DNA from: JAISGQ01 sp045604965
Lineage (GTDB): Bacteria; Bacillota; Clostridia; Oscillospirales; Acutalibacteraceae
Assembly: GCA_045604965.1 (NCBI GenBank)
Contig: JAZUPB010000006.1
Span: 1-64,000, forward strand
Reading direction: 5' to 3'
Length of the DNA stretch: 64,000 bases
Shown: piece by piece, positions 8,801-18,241 of the stretch
Position numbering within the stretch: the first letter of the stretch is position 1
Layout of the letters: each line of letters opens with the position of its first letter
The notes under the pieces: model-generated
Database searches by the model: none
What the model was told of the DNA's origin: nothing
What the model saw: the letters and a program-made list of their open reading frames with translations, nothing else
Program-made: the position numbers and the translations under genes

Positions 8801-11800
8801 ACCTCTCCCCATCCCGTTTCCATATCGCAATACCAACCGTCATACCCAAGTTTTTTCAGTGCTTCTACCTGTGCACGTTTATTGCGCAGCTTGTATATTT
8901 CGCTTGGCATATCATTGTAGTCTATGGGGTTACTCAGACTTACATATACCGGCACAACGCGATCGCCGTATGCTTCCGCATCCTCTTTATTTTGTGCAAA
9001 AAAGAACGATCCTTCCATTATGCTCATCTCATCATCTCTGAACTCGGTAAAGTTGTCTGATGTTCCATGATACAGAACCTTCGGCGAACCGTCCTCATTG
9101 AGTAATACAGGGTTTACTTCGTGGGGATTGAACTTCGGGTCATAATTCTTGACAAACTCAAATAAAGTTGATACACTTATCGTGTCATTGTTTGAGGCGG
9201 AGAATGCGGAATTTGACTTTATGATGTCATATTCCTTCCGTGAGAGCGATGACATTTTTATTCTATCAACATTATAGGCTCGGTGCTTATTGTCGTTTCC
9301 GTACTCTTCAACAGTGATTTTCGCCAAAAAAGGATTCCCGTTATACTCAACCACACAATATAGGTAGTGCATAAATTGTGTACTGCCTTTTTTGTTTGCC
9401 TTATTCTTTTCCGACACTGCAGTATCGAGAAGGACTGCCTTTCTTATGACATCATCAATATTTGTCAGTAGCCTCTCCAGATATGGTTTCTCTTTATTCG
9501 CATGGGCGATAGTGTCTTCAAATACATTCCCTGTTACTTGTACGGACCATAATGTATCTTCATTACCGATAAACCTGTTGTTTTTATTTATATTTGCTTT
9601 TTTCGGTATTAAAGATATTTTGCAAGGGGATGAATCATACTTTCTCCAATCTCCAAACCAAGCACGGAAGAATGGTGACTTTGTACCGAGCTGCTGCCAG
9701 AATTTATAAGCCCACTTCTGTGACTTCTCCGTATCTTCTGCGGTGAAGTCATTTATGCTTTTATGGCCAATGTCTCTGAGAGTCTGAATATCATCAGCGG
9801 TTATAGACTTGTCATAATCAGAAAATTTATTGTTATCTCTCCTTGACATAAAGCTATTAAGATTACCGCCTTCGCCGTCGGGAATGTCGCCCCAGTTCCA
9901 TTCGTGGCGCTTCTTGCGGGCGTGCTTCTTTTCCGCTTCCTGACGGTCGAGTTCCTCATAATAATCACGGCGGCGATCGGCTCGCTCCTGCTGTGCAGCT
10001 CGTTCTCTTTCAGCCTCAATGCGATCGATGCGTTCTATCTCACGCTCGATATTCTGAATACGGCGGTACTCTGCCGTGGCTTCCGCATCAGCTCGCATAG
10101 CACGGGCACCTTCGAGATGTGCATCACGCATAGCAATAAGAAGATTCTTCTGAGCTATAGTCAGCGCGCTTGCCGCTCGGCGGTTGGTCTTCCCCGTAAT
10201 TCGTGCGATAGTATCGCCAAACTTTGTAAAGAATCCTTTTATAGAATCCATTATCCTTTGCGCAAGGGTCAAGTCACCTCTTGCGATAAGGTTTGAGAAC
10301 TGAGGATCAGCTTCTATCACTCCGAGGATCTCCGAGGCATCCATATGCATAAGAGCAGAAAGCTCTTCGGTGAAGAGATTATTGCCTGCAAACAAGGCTG
10401 TTCTGTGTGTGCCTGTAAGCTGTCTGCCTATCCACTGAGATATATCAGCTTTGGAACGTGTCAGTTTACGGTAACGGTCGTATGCTTTTACGAGGGCGAC
10501 TGCAGTCTGTGTATTTGTTTTTCTGAGATTCTCAAACCACGACGCACCGACTATGGCAGTGTACGGACTGTCTGCATTAAGGTTGATGTACAAAGTTCCA
10601 TCCTTGCTGATAACAGCTTGGCTTTCTGTCTTTACCTCTCTGCCGTTTATGTTCCTTATTTCACCTGTGTAATAACCTATACGTTCAAAGCCCAGGGCTC
10701 CTGCGAGACTCTTTCCGGCTGCAATGTTATCGGCGTGAGCGTTTGATAAAGGTATCGTTGATGGGTTTGTTACATACACCATAACTCCATCTGCTACATT
10801 CTGATAACCGTATTTGCGCACCGTTTTTATGCTGCCTGTCTTTTTGAGAGCTGATATATTCTGCTTTTGCTCTTTCGCGGTCAGAGGAGATATTTCTCCC
10901 TCTTTGTACGGCATATTGGGAACAGAAACAATATCCTCAGGGTGAAGCTTCGAGAGAACCTTCTCCGTGAATTCCGCTCGTCTGGCTGTTGCTGTTTCAC
11001 CCTTAAGAGTATAGTCCATTTCACGGGCAAGGGTGTCAAGCAGCGCAGAGGGCATTTTCTTAACACGCTCACGAAGTTCGGTAACGGTTATGTCCTCATA
11101 CTCGATCTTGTCCGAGTCGTAGTTCTGCCACTCTTTTTCGGTATATGCTTCACCGTTGAGTTCGGCGTACTTACCGCTGAGTTTACGCGCGGTTTTGGTG
11201 ATTTCCTTTGCCGCTCGGCTTGCCGCCTTGGTTCTGTCTCGTCCCTGACGGTCAAGGGCGTCAGCAATGAGCACCTGAATGTCGCTCATCTTTCCTATGA
11301 TATCTTCTGCAGTCTTTGCGTTGATCACATCCAGAGGCGGTGTGTAGGTACCGCCAAGGGAGCGAATGATAAAATTCTTGATGTTTTCCCACAGTTTCTG
11401 AAGGAAGGTCATATTTTTGCGTGAAACGTAACGCATAAAATTTTCATCCTCGAACATCTCTGCGACCTTACTGCTGAAAACTTCCTCGAATGCTCCGTAA
11501 GCACGTGCAGTATCAGTCTTTCCATTCAGGACTTCGTTGATCTGAGATATCACATCACCCTTCCAGCCTGCATCTTTTCCAAATTCACGCACGTAGTTAT
11601 ATAAAGTACGCACAAAAGCGTTGTCTCCCTTGGAGTTGCTTTCTGCGATATGATGCAGAAGTCCGCGATAGAATACACTTGAAAGTGCCTTGTCTGAGTT
11701 GACATTGAGATACAGTGTACCGCTCGATCTGTGATAGTAGCATCCACCGTTAAGATCTTCTCCATTCTGCATTATCGAAGAAACATACTGCACCTTAGTG

Positions 11801-14800
11801 CGTGTTCTCTTTGCAATGCGGTTGATAAGATCATACTCTGCAGCAAATCGTTTATTACGGCTTGCTCTTGTCTGTGCGTCCACCTTCTTTATTCTCACCC
11901 CGTCACCGATGTCGATATGAGATGAGCGCGACATAAAGGAATTGTTTGATGTATCAGAGCTGCGTATTACTTTGTCATTGAAAGCACCTTGTTCATTACT
12001 GTCTCTTCCGATGCTCCCTCTTCCACCATCGCTATCAGCTCTGCTATCACTTCGTTCTCCGGATTTATACTTGCTATAGTCGACACAATCGTGTACCGTG
12101 TATCGACGGAAAATTTCCTTTCCCTCATAAGCAGCAATAATTTGGTGCGCATTGTCGTGTCCACGCTGTTCATATTCTACCACCTCATCAATAAAATTAG
12201 TTGCTTCATTATCGGATATATCATCAATAATCGCAAGTACCTGTGTGACGACCGGATGCTGAATCGTCCCCTTAATGTAAACCAGTTTATCACTCACGGC
12301 ATATTTATCGCCAACTGCTATCATATACTCGCTGTTTGCAGATTTAGGATAAATGTATTTTTTTGCTTTTGCTTCCGCAAACTGGGTGTATAGTTTTTTC
12401 AACTCTTTACCCGTAAGTATATCATTCACATTGACCCAGCCGAAATCATTATACTGCTTACGTGTGTAGGAGTCAATTTTGTTACGGCTTGCTCTTGTCT
12501 GTGCGTCCATCTTCTTTATTCTCACACCGTCACCGATGTCGATATGAGATGAGCGCGACATAAAGGAGTTGTTGACATCGTCAGAAAAATTGGATATACT
12601 GGTGTTAGGTACAGGACCGATGGGCGCGTGCTTATCGTTATTCGATAGGGATTCGCCGGATGTAAGTTCTGTATCATTTTTTTGTTCAAAAATGAATTCA
12701 GATCCATCAGGCATCAATATCCTATGCACCTTATATTTATTCTTCCCTTCTATTTGAGTTACGACAGCGCCTACATTCCCAACCTTGCCATTTATTACAA
12801 CTTTTGCCGCAATAGTGATTGTACTATAATTTCTCCCTTTATGATTATCGTGTCCGGATATATCTATGCCTCGCTTTAGCACCGCAGGAACCGTAAGCAA
12901 TGCAGCTTTTTCGGCGTCATTGTTGATGTAATCAAGGCTTTTATTTATTTGCTTTTCACCTATGTCAATTACTCCAAAATTCTGACGATCCACTTTATAC
13001 CCGATTTTTTTAAATTGTTCAAGCGCTTTCGCTTTCAGTTCTTTTTTACTTATGGATAAATACTGCATTGTGTATACAGGCTCCATATTATTAAGTTCCC
13101 CAATGTGAGCTCTTATTTGATGCTTGATTGAAGAATTGTCATTTTCATTGGCATCGTGATATATGACTGACTCATCTGCAAACACAACATCCTTTCGATC
13201 TATGTTCGGACGGGTGTTTTTTCTTTGTTCAGAATTGAGGTCAACACGGCTTCCCGTATCTCGAGCTTCAATTTCGCCTGCGGTCTTTTCGTAGCTGCTT
13301 GTTGGATCCCCTTGAACCACCGGCTCAGCGAACTGCATTTCCTCAAGGTTGCGGAACCACTCTGTCAATCGAAGTTCGTTGAGAATCTTGTCCATCTCGT
13401 TTTCCGCCTGGCGATACTTTTCTCTTAAGGTCTTATCCTCTTTGAAATTTTCGTCCATTATGATCTCTTCGATCATTTCATCAAGCATATGCATCCGATC
13501 AAGCTTGCTTCGTTTTTCACTGTCAAGACCATCAATCATCGCCTTTATCTTACGACTTTTTTCTTTCGTCGCTTGGTCGATGAACTTTTCTTTCCAATAT
13601 TCCGGGCTTGCGCCTTGGGCGAACCCTTCTATGTCCTGTACTGCGTGCTGTATCTCGTGGACTAAGGTTCTTTTCAGCTGCCGCTCGTTATTTCTGATTC
13701 GTTCTTCAACTGAAATTTCTTTTCTTCTTGGGTTGTATTCTCCGAATCTTCCACCGTCAAGTCGTTTGAACCTCAAAGGAATATTCTTGAGCTGCGGATA
13801 AGCATTGAACAATTCATCGTGTTCAATGTAGTCCCAAAGGGTTTCCGGGCGAGTTTTTACTCCTTTGAGATTGCTTGTGAGATGTCTAAGTTCATCAATC
13901 TCTTTTTCTGTCATCGTATCAGGCAATCTTAACAATCTGTGCTCCAGCTCATTCTTGCGTAATATATCAGGATTACTGAACTTACCGTCCTTGACAAATT
14001 GCATCTTTTTATCGTCGATCTCAAAACGCCATTCACCATCATATCCCTTGTGCCATCCGGTTTTCTTTCGGATTATTTCGCCGTCTGCGCCGTCGCTCTC
14101 CATCTGCTTTGCAGACTTCAAATCGGAAACGCTTGCGTTTTTCGCCTTGATTCCGGCGTACATATAGGAGTTGACATTGTCGGTAGGCTCAGATATACTA
14201 TTATCGGAATCTTCCGATAAGCGGGTGCCCTGCACCTTCGGCCGACGATTATTTTCAATCTGAGGGCCTTGCGGCGAGGATTCCTTTTTTTGTTCCAGTT
14301 TTACTTCGTAAACAAATTTATTTCCGCTTTCCTCTATGCGTATATTTACGATAACATCGTAATTTTTTCCGTCTATACGCACCTCTTTTATATAATATTC
14401 GAAATGCTCCGTTTTTTTGTGCGCGTCATTTTTTTGTTTGTTATTGTTTTTACTGAATCGTTCGTATTTTGCATTCTCTGTCAACAGAATAAAATCACCG
14501 TCTGCACCAACATTTATCTTCGCTTTATCCCATTGATTAAGTCTGCGAGGATTCAGCTTGTCGGTGTTTTCTTTTTTTGTGTATCTGTCTATTTCTGCAA
14601 ATTCGATTCTCCCATTGTATTCAAAACGAATTTTAGTACCGAGATAATGCGGCGATTCCGGATTATAAAAATTCTCCTTGAATCTTTGGAGTTTTTCTGA
14701 CCAACTTAACCTTTTAATCTCGTCGCTTGTTTCGAAGATATCAACACCTTCGTCAGACTTTCCTCTATACATAAAGGAATTTTCTTCTGATGCAAACATC

Positions 14801-17800
14801 TCCCTTTTTTCTTTTAAGTATTTATTCAACGCATTTGCAAGTGTCTTCTGTGCAGAATTAAGCTGAGGCACATTCTCTCCTTTAAGTCTTGCAATAAAAT
14901 CCTTAATAAAGTCCAGAACCTTCTGCGCGAGGGTTCTGTTTTTATTTACAAGGTATTCACAGAATGCAGGGTCACAAAGGCATTCTCCCAGCTTGTCCGC
15001 CGCCTGCTCGATAGAAAGCTCGTCTCCAAGGTAGTCGCTCAGATATTTTGTAAGCTTTGACTCTGATTCTTTTCCCATTGCGTGAAACATTTCGTGTCCA
15101 AAGACAAAAAGCATCGGTGCATCAGAATTTATGTCTATCGCAATATACTCTCCGTCCGATCCTTTGTGTCTGAATCCATTTACTGGTTCTCCGGAGTGTC
15201 CTCTCACAGGTGTGACTCTGCCATCGTAGAAGTATACGTCGAGCCCTCCGGATGCCGCGAAGGCTTCTGCCGCTCTGAGCTGAGACATTACGTTTTTGGA
15301 AACGCCGCTGCGGTTCTGCGGCGAGTACTCCGTTATATCGTCTATCGAGATTGATGTTATCGACTGACCGTTACCGATTTCCAGCAATACACCTCTATTA
15401 TGCATCGAAGATACTGATTTTGGATTCCTTATGCCTCTGTTGAGCACTCCTGCGGCAGAGCCTGCGTTTCTGACTAATTCTGCTCCGTATATATTCTCCT
15501 GCTTAACACGTGCACTCTCAAGAGCATCTGCATAACTGTTCTCATCAAGCTGATTAACCGCCTGTGTGTATGGTACAGATGCATCGCCCTCAACACCCTG
15601 CTCTGGCAGTTCTGTTTCTATGCTCTGCTGTTCAACATTAACTTCATCGGTATTTTCGTTCTGCGCTATCTGCCGTCTGAGCATCTCTAAGCGTGCATCT
15701 ATATCATCTTCGAGGGGTGCTCCGATTTTTCCTTCTGCTGCGCTTGCGGCGTTTTCTTTTGCTGCAGTGCTTGCCGCTGCGTTCAGTGATGCTGACACCT
15801 GTGTAAAATCTCCATTGAGCGATACTCCTGTCTTGGATTCAAACAGTGTTCTTGATGGATCTGCCGCATTCATTTTCAGCAATTCCTTTTTCTCGCTTAT
15901 CGTAAGCTGTGTACCGGAATTCACCTTGTCAGCGAGTTCATTTCCTCTGTTTGTGTTTTTTGCTTCACTTCTTTGTGATATTGTGTTCACGGCCATATAT
16001 CCCGTTGACATAGCACCGCCGGACACTCCTCCGGCTGCAGCTGACTCAAGGGGCTGTATCAGGAAGAAGCTTATATTTGCCTGTTTTTGTGCTTCGTCCA
16101 AAGTCAGTCCCTGTTCCATCAGCATTTGTACATATTGCTCGTAATCCGAAGTGTCCCCTCGCACTGCCATATCCATAAGCGTGGTTGCATAGGAGTTTAC
16201 CAGTTCCTCGCCCGCTTCTGTGCCTGCTTGTTCGAGGATCTCTTTTATTGCCGGTTTAAGTGTTCCTTTTGTTAATGATTTTCCTGATTTAGAAAGCTCG
16301 ATTAGTTTATCGAAGGGTATTTTCTCTGTTCCCCATTCGATAAATCCTACCATTGTTGCATATGCGGTAGCCTCCTCCTGTGAACTGCCGCTTTGAATTG
16401 CATCATTGTACGCATTTCCTCCGGCTGTTGTTGCCATTGCGTATGGGGCAGCATATGGTCCAAACACCGCTCCAATCGTTATGTTGTCTGCTATAGACAA
16501 TCCAACATTCGCCAAAAACGCTCCCACTTTGCTGTCGTCCGACGTTGCGCCTGATCGAAGAGCTTGGGTTACATTTGAAAGATAGAAAGCTCCACTCTGT
16601 TTATCTGTTTCTCCTGTGACCATTCCCGCAAGAGATGATATTCCTCCTATAAGATTGGACGGAATACTGAGAGCACCTGCAGCCAGGTCATTTTCCGCCG
16701 CCCAGTTATAGATTGCGTCCATCCCGTTGTTTTCCGCTCTGTAATCTGCTCGGCGCTTTGTTAGCTTCGGCATCAGGCTATGCATATACTCATCAGCCTT
16801 TTTGCGTCCCTGGGTCTCTGCATAGTAAGTATATATCAGCTTCTCATTTTCGGTGAAGTATAGATATTCAGGAGTATATATGCCTGCGTCGAGCAATGCC
16901 GCTCCGTCCGTCCAGGCGTGTGTGCCTGTTTCTTCCTTTATTTCATCTCTGTATTTTTCTATATACGCAATGGGGTTTTGTAGGGATTCCTCAAACGCCT
17001 TTACATCTTCGCTGTAAGCTTTTGTTGAAGCAACACCTCCGCGCCCTGCCGCTCCTGCTCTTACAGCTGCAATATAATTATCATTTTTTAACGGATCCCA
17101 TTTTTCCTCTTTGCATCGTCCTATGCCAAGCGCTATCTCATAGAATTTTGCATCGTTATGTGCTGAAGTCTCCATTACATATACGTTATGCTCATTCCTT
17201 TTTGATTCTTCTGCAGTAAGACGTTCTTTGTATGCTTCCTTCAAGGTCTCTAATTCACGCATTGGGGCCGTAAGGGTGTTATATCGCTCTATGAAGTCTC
17301 TCTCATTTTTGTATGCGGAATCATCCAGCATATACGTCTGCTTCATTTGTTCGAATGCAGCTTTCGGGCTCAGTCCATAATTTACCCAATAATTGTACTC
17401 GCCGTAATGCTGTTCTATCGAGAACAGCTCCTCCGAGTCAAATTTTTTCTTGCAATCAGATACAATTTTCTCCTGTTCATCGATTGCCTGTTTAATTGTT
17501 TTACTTACTTTGTCTGCATTCGGATCATTGTCCCAGTCAACCTCCTGGTTAACATCAAATGTACCATTTTGTATTCTGGATTTAACTGCTGCATAGCTGT
17601 TGGATTTTTTCAGGTATTCTTCGTTTCTGAGCAGAGTCTTTGTCTTTTTATCAATCTCAGGGCGGTTTTCGTACTGCACATTTCTTCCTATTCGCAAATC
17701 ACCCGACATTGGTTTATGCGGTTTTGGATCAGCTTGCGCTCTTGCATCGCTTGAACTTACATCATACTGCATATTTCTTCCTATGCGAAAATCGTTTTGC

Positions 17801-18225
17801 TGATTACGGTGTATGTTCTGCACGCTCTGCTGTGGCAAATTTTTCTGATTGCTGTTCTCGATTACTCTGGGGGTTGGCAGGCTGCGTGAGATACTTTGTG
17901 TGGTTGCACCTTTTGGCAGCAAAGGACTTCGACTTTCGGCAGTGATCTCCTTACCTGCGGTATTATTTTTTTGCAGCTTTGATTTCGTGCTGACATTCTC
18001 CTTCAATGCAGGAGCCGTTACCATTTCAGCTATATCACTTTGAAAGTTCGATGCTATTTTTGAGATGTTTTTATCATTATCTCTCGTATCTCTTGTGATA
18101 TTGGAAATATAGTCAAGAGATATGCCGCCCTTTCGGGCGGCGCTTTTACTATTGATTGCTTTTACAGACTTGATGTAATCAAGAGATATTCCGTGTTTAG
18201 GTTTTTCATTTGCTTTATACTCCAA
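5815..18225 (-). CDS. Giant polyvalent virion protein (4136 residues)
   Basis: The start is TTG at 18225, eight bases after AAAGGGTG. The N-terminus carries GISLDYI twice (12-18, 34-40) and RIGRN-QY twice (about 145 and 176). About 500-800 is hydrophobic and Gly/Ala-rich, as in phage ejection proteins. A metallopeptidase-like domain has HEMFH at 1044-1048; a second has HEIQH at 1523-1527 followed by AGEIEARD; an LPD3-like region spans about 1740-1870; an ADP-ribosyltransferase-like domain has YHGT at 3052-3055 and a candidate catalytic Glu near 3137, ending QIKSATGNIGTF. The C-terminal 900 residues hold coiled coil, an LPD38-like segment (LGNPRTHIRNILGN, about 3500) and hydrophobic stretches. 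Such polyvalent proteins are thought to be packaged and injected with phage DNA. N-S-[FY]-M motifs mark the domain borders. It is the last gene before attL, downstream of lysis. Confidence 0.85.
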   Translation of the reverse strand: MEYKANEKPKHGISLDYIKSVKAINSKSAARKGGISLDYISNITRDTRDNDKNISKIASNFQSDIAEMVTAPALKENVSTKSKLQKNNTAGKEITAESRSPLLPKGATTQSISRSLPTPRVIENSNQKNLPQQSVQNIHRNQQNDFRIGRNMQYDVSSSDARAQADPKPHKPMSGDLRIGRNVQYENRPEIDKKTKTLLRNEEYLKKSNSYAAVKSRIQNGTFDVNQEVDWDNDPNADKVSKTIKQAIDEQEKIVSDCKKKFDSEELFSIEQHYGEYNYWVNYGLSPKAAFEQMKQTYMLDDSAYKNERDFIERYNTLTAPMRELETLKEAYKERLTAEESKRNEHNVYVMETSAHNDAKFYEIALGIGRCKEEKWDPLKNDNYIAAVRAGAAGRGGVASTKAYSEDVKAFEESLQNPIAYIEKYRDEIKEETGTHAWTDGAALLDAGIYTPEYLYFTENEKLIYTYYAETQGRKKADEYMHSLMPKLTKRRADYRAENNGMDAIYNWAAENDLAAGALSIPSNLIGGISSLAGMVTGETDKQSGAFYLSNVTQALRSGATSDDSKVGAFLANVGLSIADNITIGAVFGPYAAPYAMATTAGGNAYNDAIQSGSSQEEATAYATMVGFIEWGTEKIPFDKLIELSKSGKSLTKGTLKPAIKEILEQAGTEAGEELVNSYATTLMDMAVRGDTSDYEQYVQMLMEQGLTLDEAQKQANISFFLIQPLESAAAGGVSGGAMSTGYMAVNTISQRSEAKNTNRGNELADKVNSGTQLTISEKKELLKMNAADPSRTLFESKTGVSLNGDFTQVSASLNAAASTAAKENAASAAEGKIGAPLEDDIDARLEMLRRQIAQNENTDEVNVEQQSIETELPEQGVEGDASVPYTQAVNQLDENSYADALESARVKQENIYGAELVRNAGSAAGVLNRGIRNPKSVSSMHNRGVLLEIGNGQSITSISIDDITEYSPQNRSGVSKNVMSQLRAAEAFAASGGLDVYFYDGRVTPVRGHSGEPVNGFRHKGSDGEYIAIDINSDAPMLFVFGHEMFHAMGKESESKLTKYLSDYLGDELSIEQAADKLGECLCDPAFCEYLVNKNRTLAQKVLDFIKDFIARLKGENVPQLNSAQKTLANALNKYLKEKREMFASEENSFMYRGKSDEGVDIFETSDEIKRLSWSEKLQRFKENFYNPESPHYLGTKIRFEYNGRIEFAEIDRYTKKENTDKLNPRRLNQWDKAKINVGADGDFILLTENAKYERFSKNNNKQKNDAHKKTEHFEYYIKEVRIDGKNYDVIVNIRIEESGNKFVYEVKLEQKKESSPQGPQIENNRRPKVQGTRLSEDSDNSISEPTDNVNSYMYAGIKAKNASVSDLKSAKQMESDGADGEIIRKKTGWHKGYDGEWRFEIDDKKMQFVKDGKFSNPDILRKNELEHRLLRLPDTMTEKEIDELRHLTSNLKGVKTRPETLWDYIEHDELFNAYPQLKNIPLRFKRLDGGRFGEYNPRRKEISVEERIRNNERQLKRTLVHEIQHAVQDIEGFAQGASPEYWKEKFIDQATKEKSRKIKAMIDGLDSEKRSKLDRMHMLDEMIEEIIMDENFKEDKTLREKYRQAENEMDKILNELRLTEWFRNLEEMQFAEPVVQGDPTSSYEKTAGEIEARDTGSRVDLNSEQRKNTRPNIDRKDVVFADESVIYHDANENDNSSIKHQIRAHIGELNNMEPVYTMQYLSISKKELKAKALEQFKKIGYKVDRQNFGVIDIGEKQINKSLDYINNDAEKAALLTVPAVLKRGIDISGHDNHKGRNYSTITIAAKVVINGKVGNVGAVVTQIEGKNKYKVHRILMPDGSEFIFEQKNDTELTSGESLSNNDKHAPIGPVPNTSISNFSDDVNNSFMSRSSHIDIGDGVRIKKMDAQTRASRNKIDSYTRKQYNDFGWVNVNDILTGKELKKLYTQFAEAKAKKYIYPKSANSEYMIAVGDKYAVSDKLVYIKGTIQHPVVTQVLAIIDDISDNEATNFIDEVVEYEQRGHDNAHQIIAAYEGKEIFRRYTVHDCVDYSKYKSGERSDSRADSDGGRGSIGRDSNEQGAFNDKVIRSSDTSNNSFMSRSSHIDIGDGVRIKKVDAQTRASRNKRFAAEYDLINRIAKRTRTKVQYVSSIMQNGEDLNGGCYYHRSSGTLYLNVNSDKALSSVFYRGLLHHIAESNSKGDNAFVRTLYNYVREFGKDAGWKGDVISQINEVLNGKTDTARAYGAFEEVFSSKVAEMFEDENFMRYVSRKNMTFLQKLWENIKNFIIRSLGGTYTPPLDVINAKTAEDIIGKMSDIQVLIADALDRQGRDRTKAASRAAKEITKTARKLSGKYAELNGEAYTEKEWQNYDSDKIEYEDITVTELRERVKKMPSALLDTLAREMDYTLKGETATARRAEFTEKVLSKLHPEDIVSVPNMPYKEGEISPLTAKEQKQNISALKKTGSIKTVRKYGYQNVADGVMVYVTNPSTIPLSNAHADNIAAGKSLAGALGFERIGYYTGEIRNINGREVKTESQAVISKDGTLYINLNADSPYTAIVGASWFENLRKTNTQTAVALVKAYDRYRKLTRSKADISQWIGRQLTGTHRTALFAGNNLFTEELSALMHMDASEILGVIEADPQFSNLIARGDLTLAQRIMDSIKGFFTKFGDTIARITGKTNRRAASALTIAQKNLLIAMRDAHLEGARAMRADAEATAEYRRIQNIEREIERIDRIEAERERAAQQERADRRRDYYEELDRQEAEKKHARKKRHEWNWGDIPDGEGGNLNSFMSRRDNNKFSDYDKSITADDIQTLRDIGHKSINDFTAEDTEKSQKWAYKFWQQLGTKSPFFRAWFGDWRKYDSSPCKISLIPKKANINKNNRFIGNEDTLWSVQVTGNVFEDTIAHANKEKPYLERLLTNIDDVIRKAVLLDTAVSEKNKANKKGSTQFMHYLYCVVEYNGNPFLAKITVEEYGNDNKHRAYNVDRIKMSSLSRKEYDIIKSNSAFSASNNDTISVSTLFEFVKNYDPKFNPHEVNPVLLNEDGSPKVLYHGTSDNFTEFRDDEMSIMEGSFFFAQNKEDAEAYGDRVVPVYVSLSNPIDYNDMPSEIYKLRNKRAQVEALKKLGYDGWYCDMETGWGEVSAFYPNQIKSATGNIGTFIKDENDIRFMSRNDSDSSGLGTGFDELNTDNADAAENAIGRFEKSTEESQTLKAEPAPILNEDPEVRKEYQELRDRFGTIPQGEDVNSRGDVGVPSRTQKSSRVRQGVRTFSEAKATPDEVVGELEHEIVNGTFSYTPLSDKAANNYAKEMIEADPEEALREWDAVVRGTEPATKKQIALAENLIMEAAALGDTDTAVRLIAEVAAEGTRAGQAVQAFRMIKRLSPMGQLYSLQKAIDKLNRENENRKAKKIELPSERLEDYAKTVTDIEDLQRRITEVEKEIKSSNEKGRLHNEIDSLRKEAEQKKKIAEQQLDDLKDEVADQMPKKWTEKINAWRYLSMLGNPRTHIRNILGNAVFAPTVTLKSKIAAVMEVGVKAINPKYERSQSLTASKAIKEFAAKDAKESLEQLANGGKYNASDEIRDRQKVFSEKNIVGKAINKASEFNSRMLEVEDAMFLRKRYAYALAHYCAANKWNVAHLNANPQDLQRAREFAFREAQRATYRDMNAFSQFLSQASNKLRDGKGFSRVAYWAMEGALPFKKTPANIIKRGIEYSPIGLFNTLTVDFFQLKKGNITGAEYINNLAAGMTGTMVLGLGYLLASLGILRGRNKDDEDEFEKLRGAQEWSVVIGDVSYTIDWLAPMSLPMFVGVELYDQTANSNDKMDMQDFLDSLTAISEPIFSLSMMDGVQSLLQSYSSEGAISDMFISALQSYAGQMTPTILGQLARTIDDTSRNAYYNDKTSWWGNTVMQPVRSTASKIPGLEQKLPARVDAWGRTTEGTNTAFGRFVQNFISPGYWSLDKSTPVDEEIQKIFDETGDESVLPNTAPKQFKCNEETYYLSSDEYVTFAIDRGQTAYAIIEELINSKVYKRMSAEERAATIKSAYEVAAAYAKGNTESGYDAGERVEIKAFKKYGVEYADYILFDALCANVGKQEEVYRALNKMTHLTEIEKSAIWNVRKDASKWIKTYSEYKETH
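11855..11946. repeat. Direct repeat copy A inside the giant gene
   Basis: 92 bp matching 12482-12573 with about three mismatches. It encodes NSFMSRSSHIDIGDG and the following linker to ASRNK. The two copies are in frame and 627 bp apart. Confidence 0.9.
12482..12573. repeat. Direct repeat copy B inside the giant gene
   Basis: Second copy of the 92-bp repeat. Copies A and B flank a cassette of exactly 209 codons, so recombination between them would remove or duplicate one domain without shifting the frame. Confidence 0.9.
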
Positions 18226-18241
18226 TGATTTTCACCCTTTC

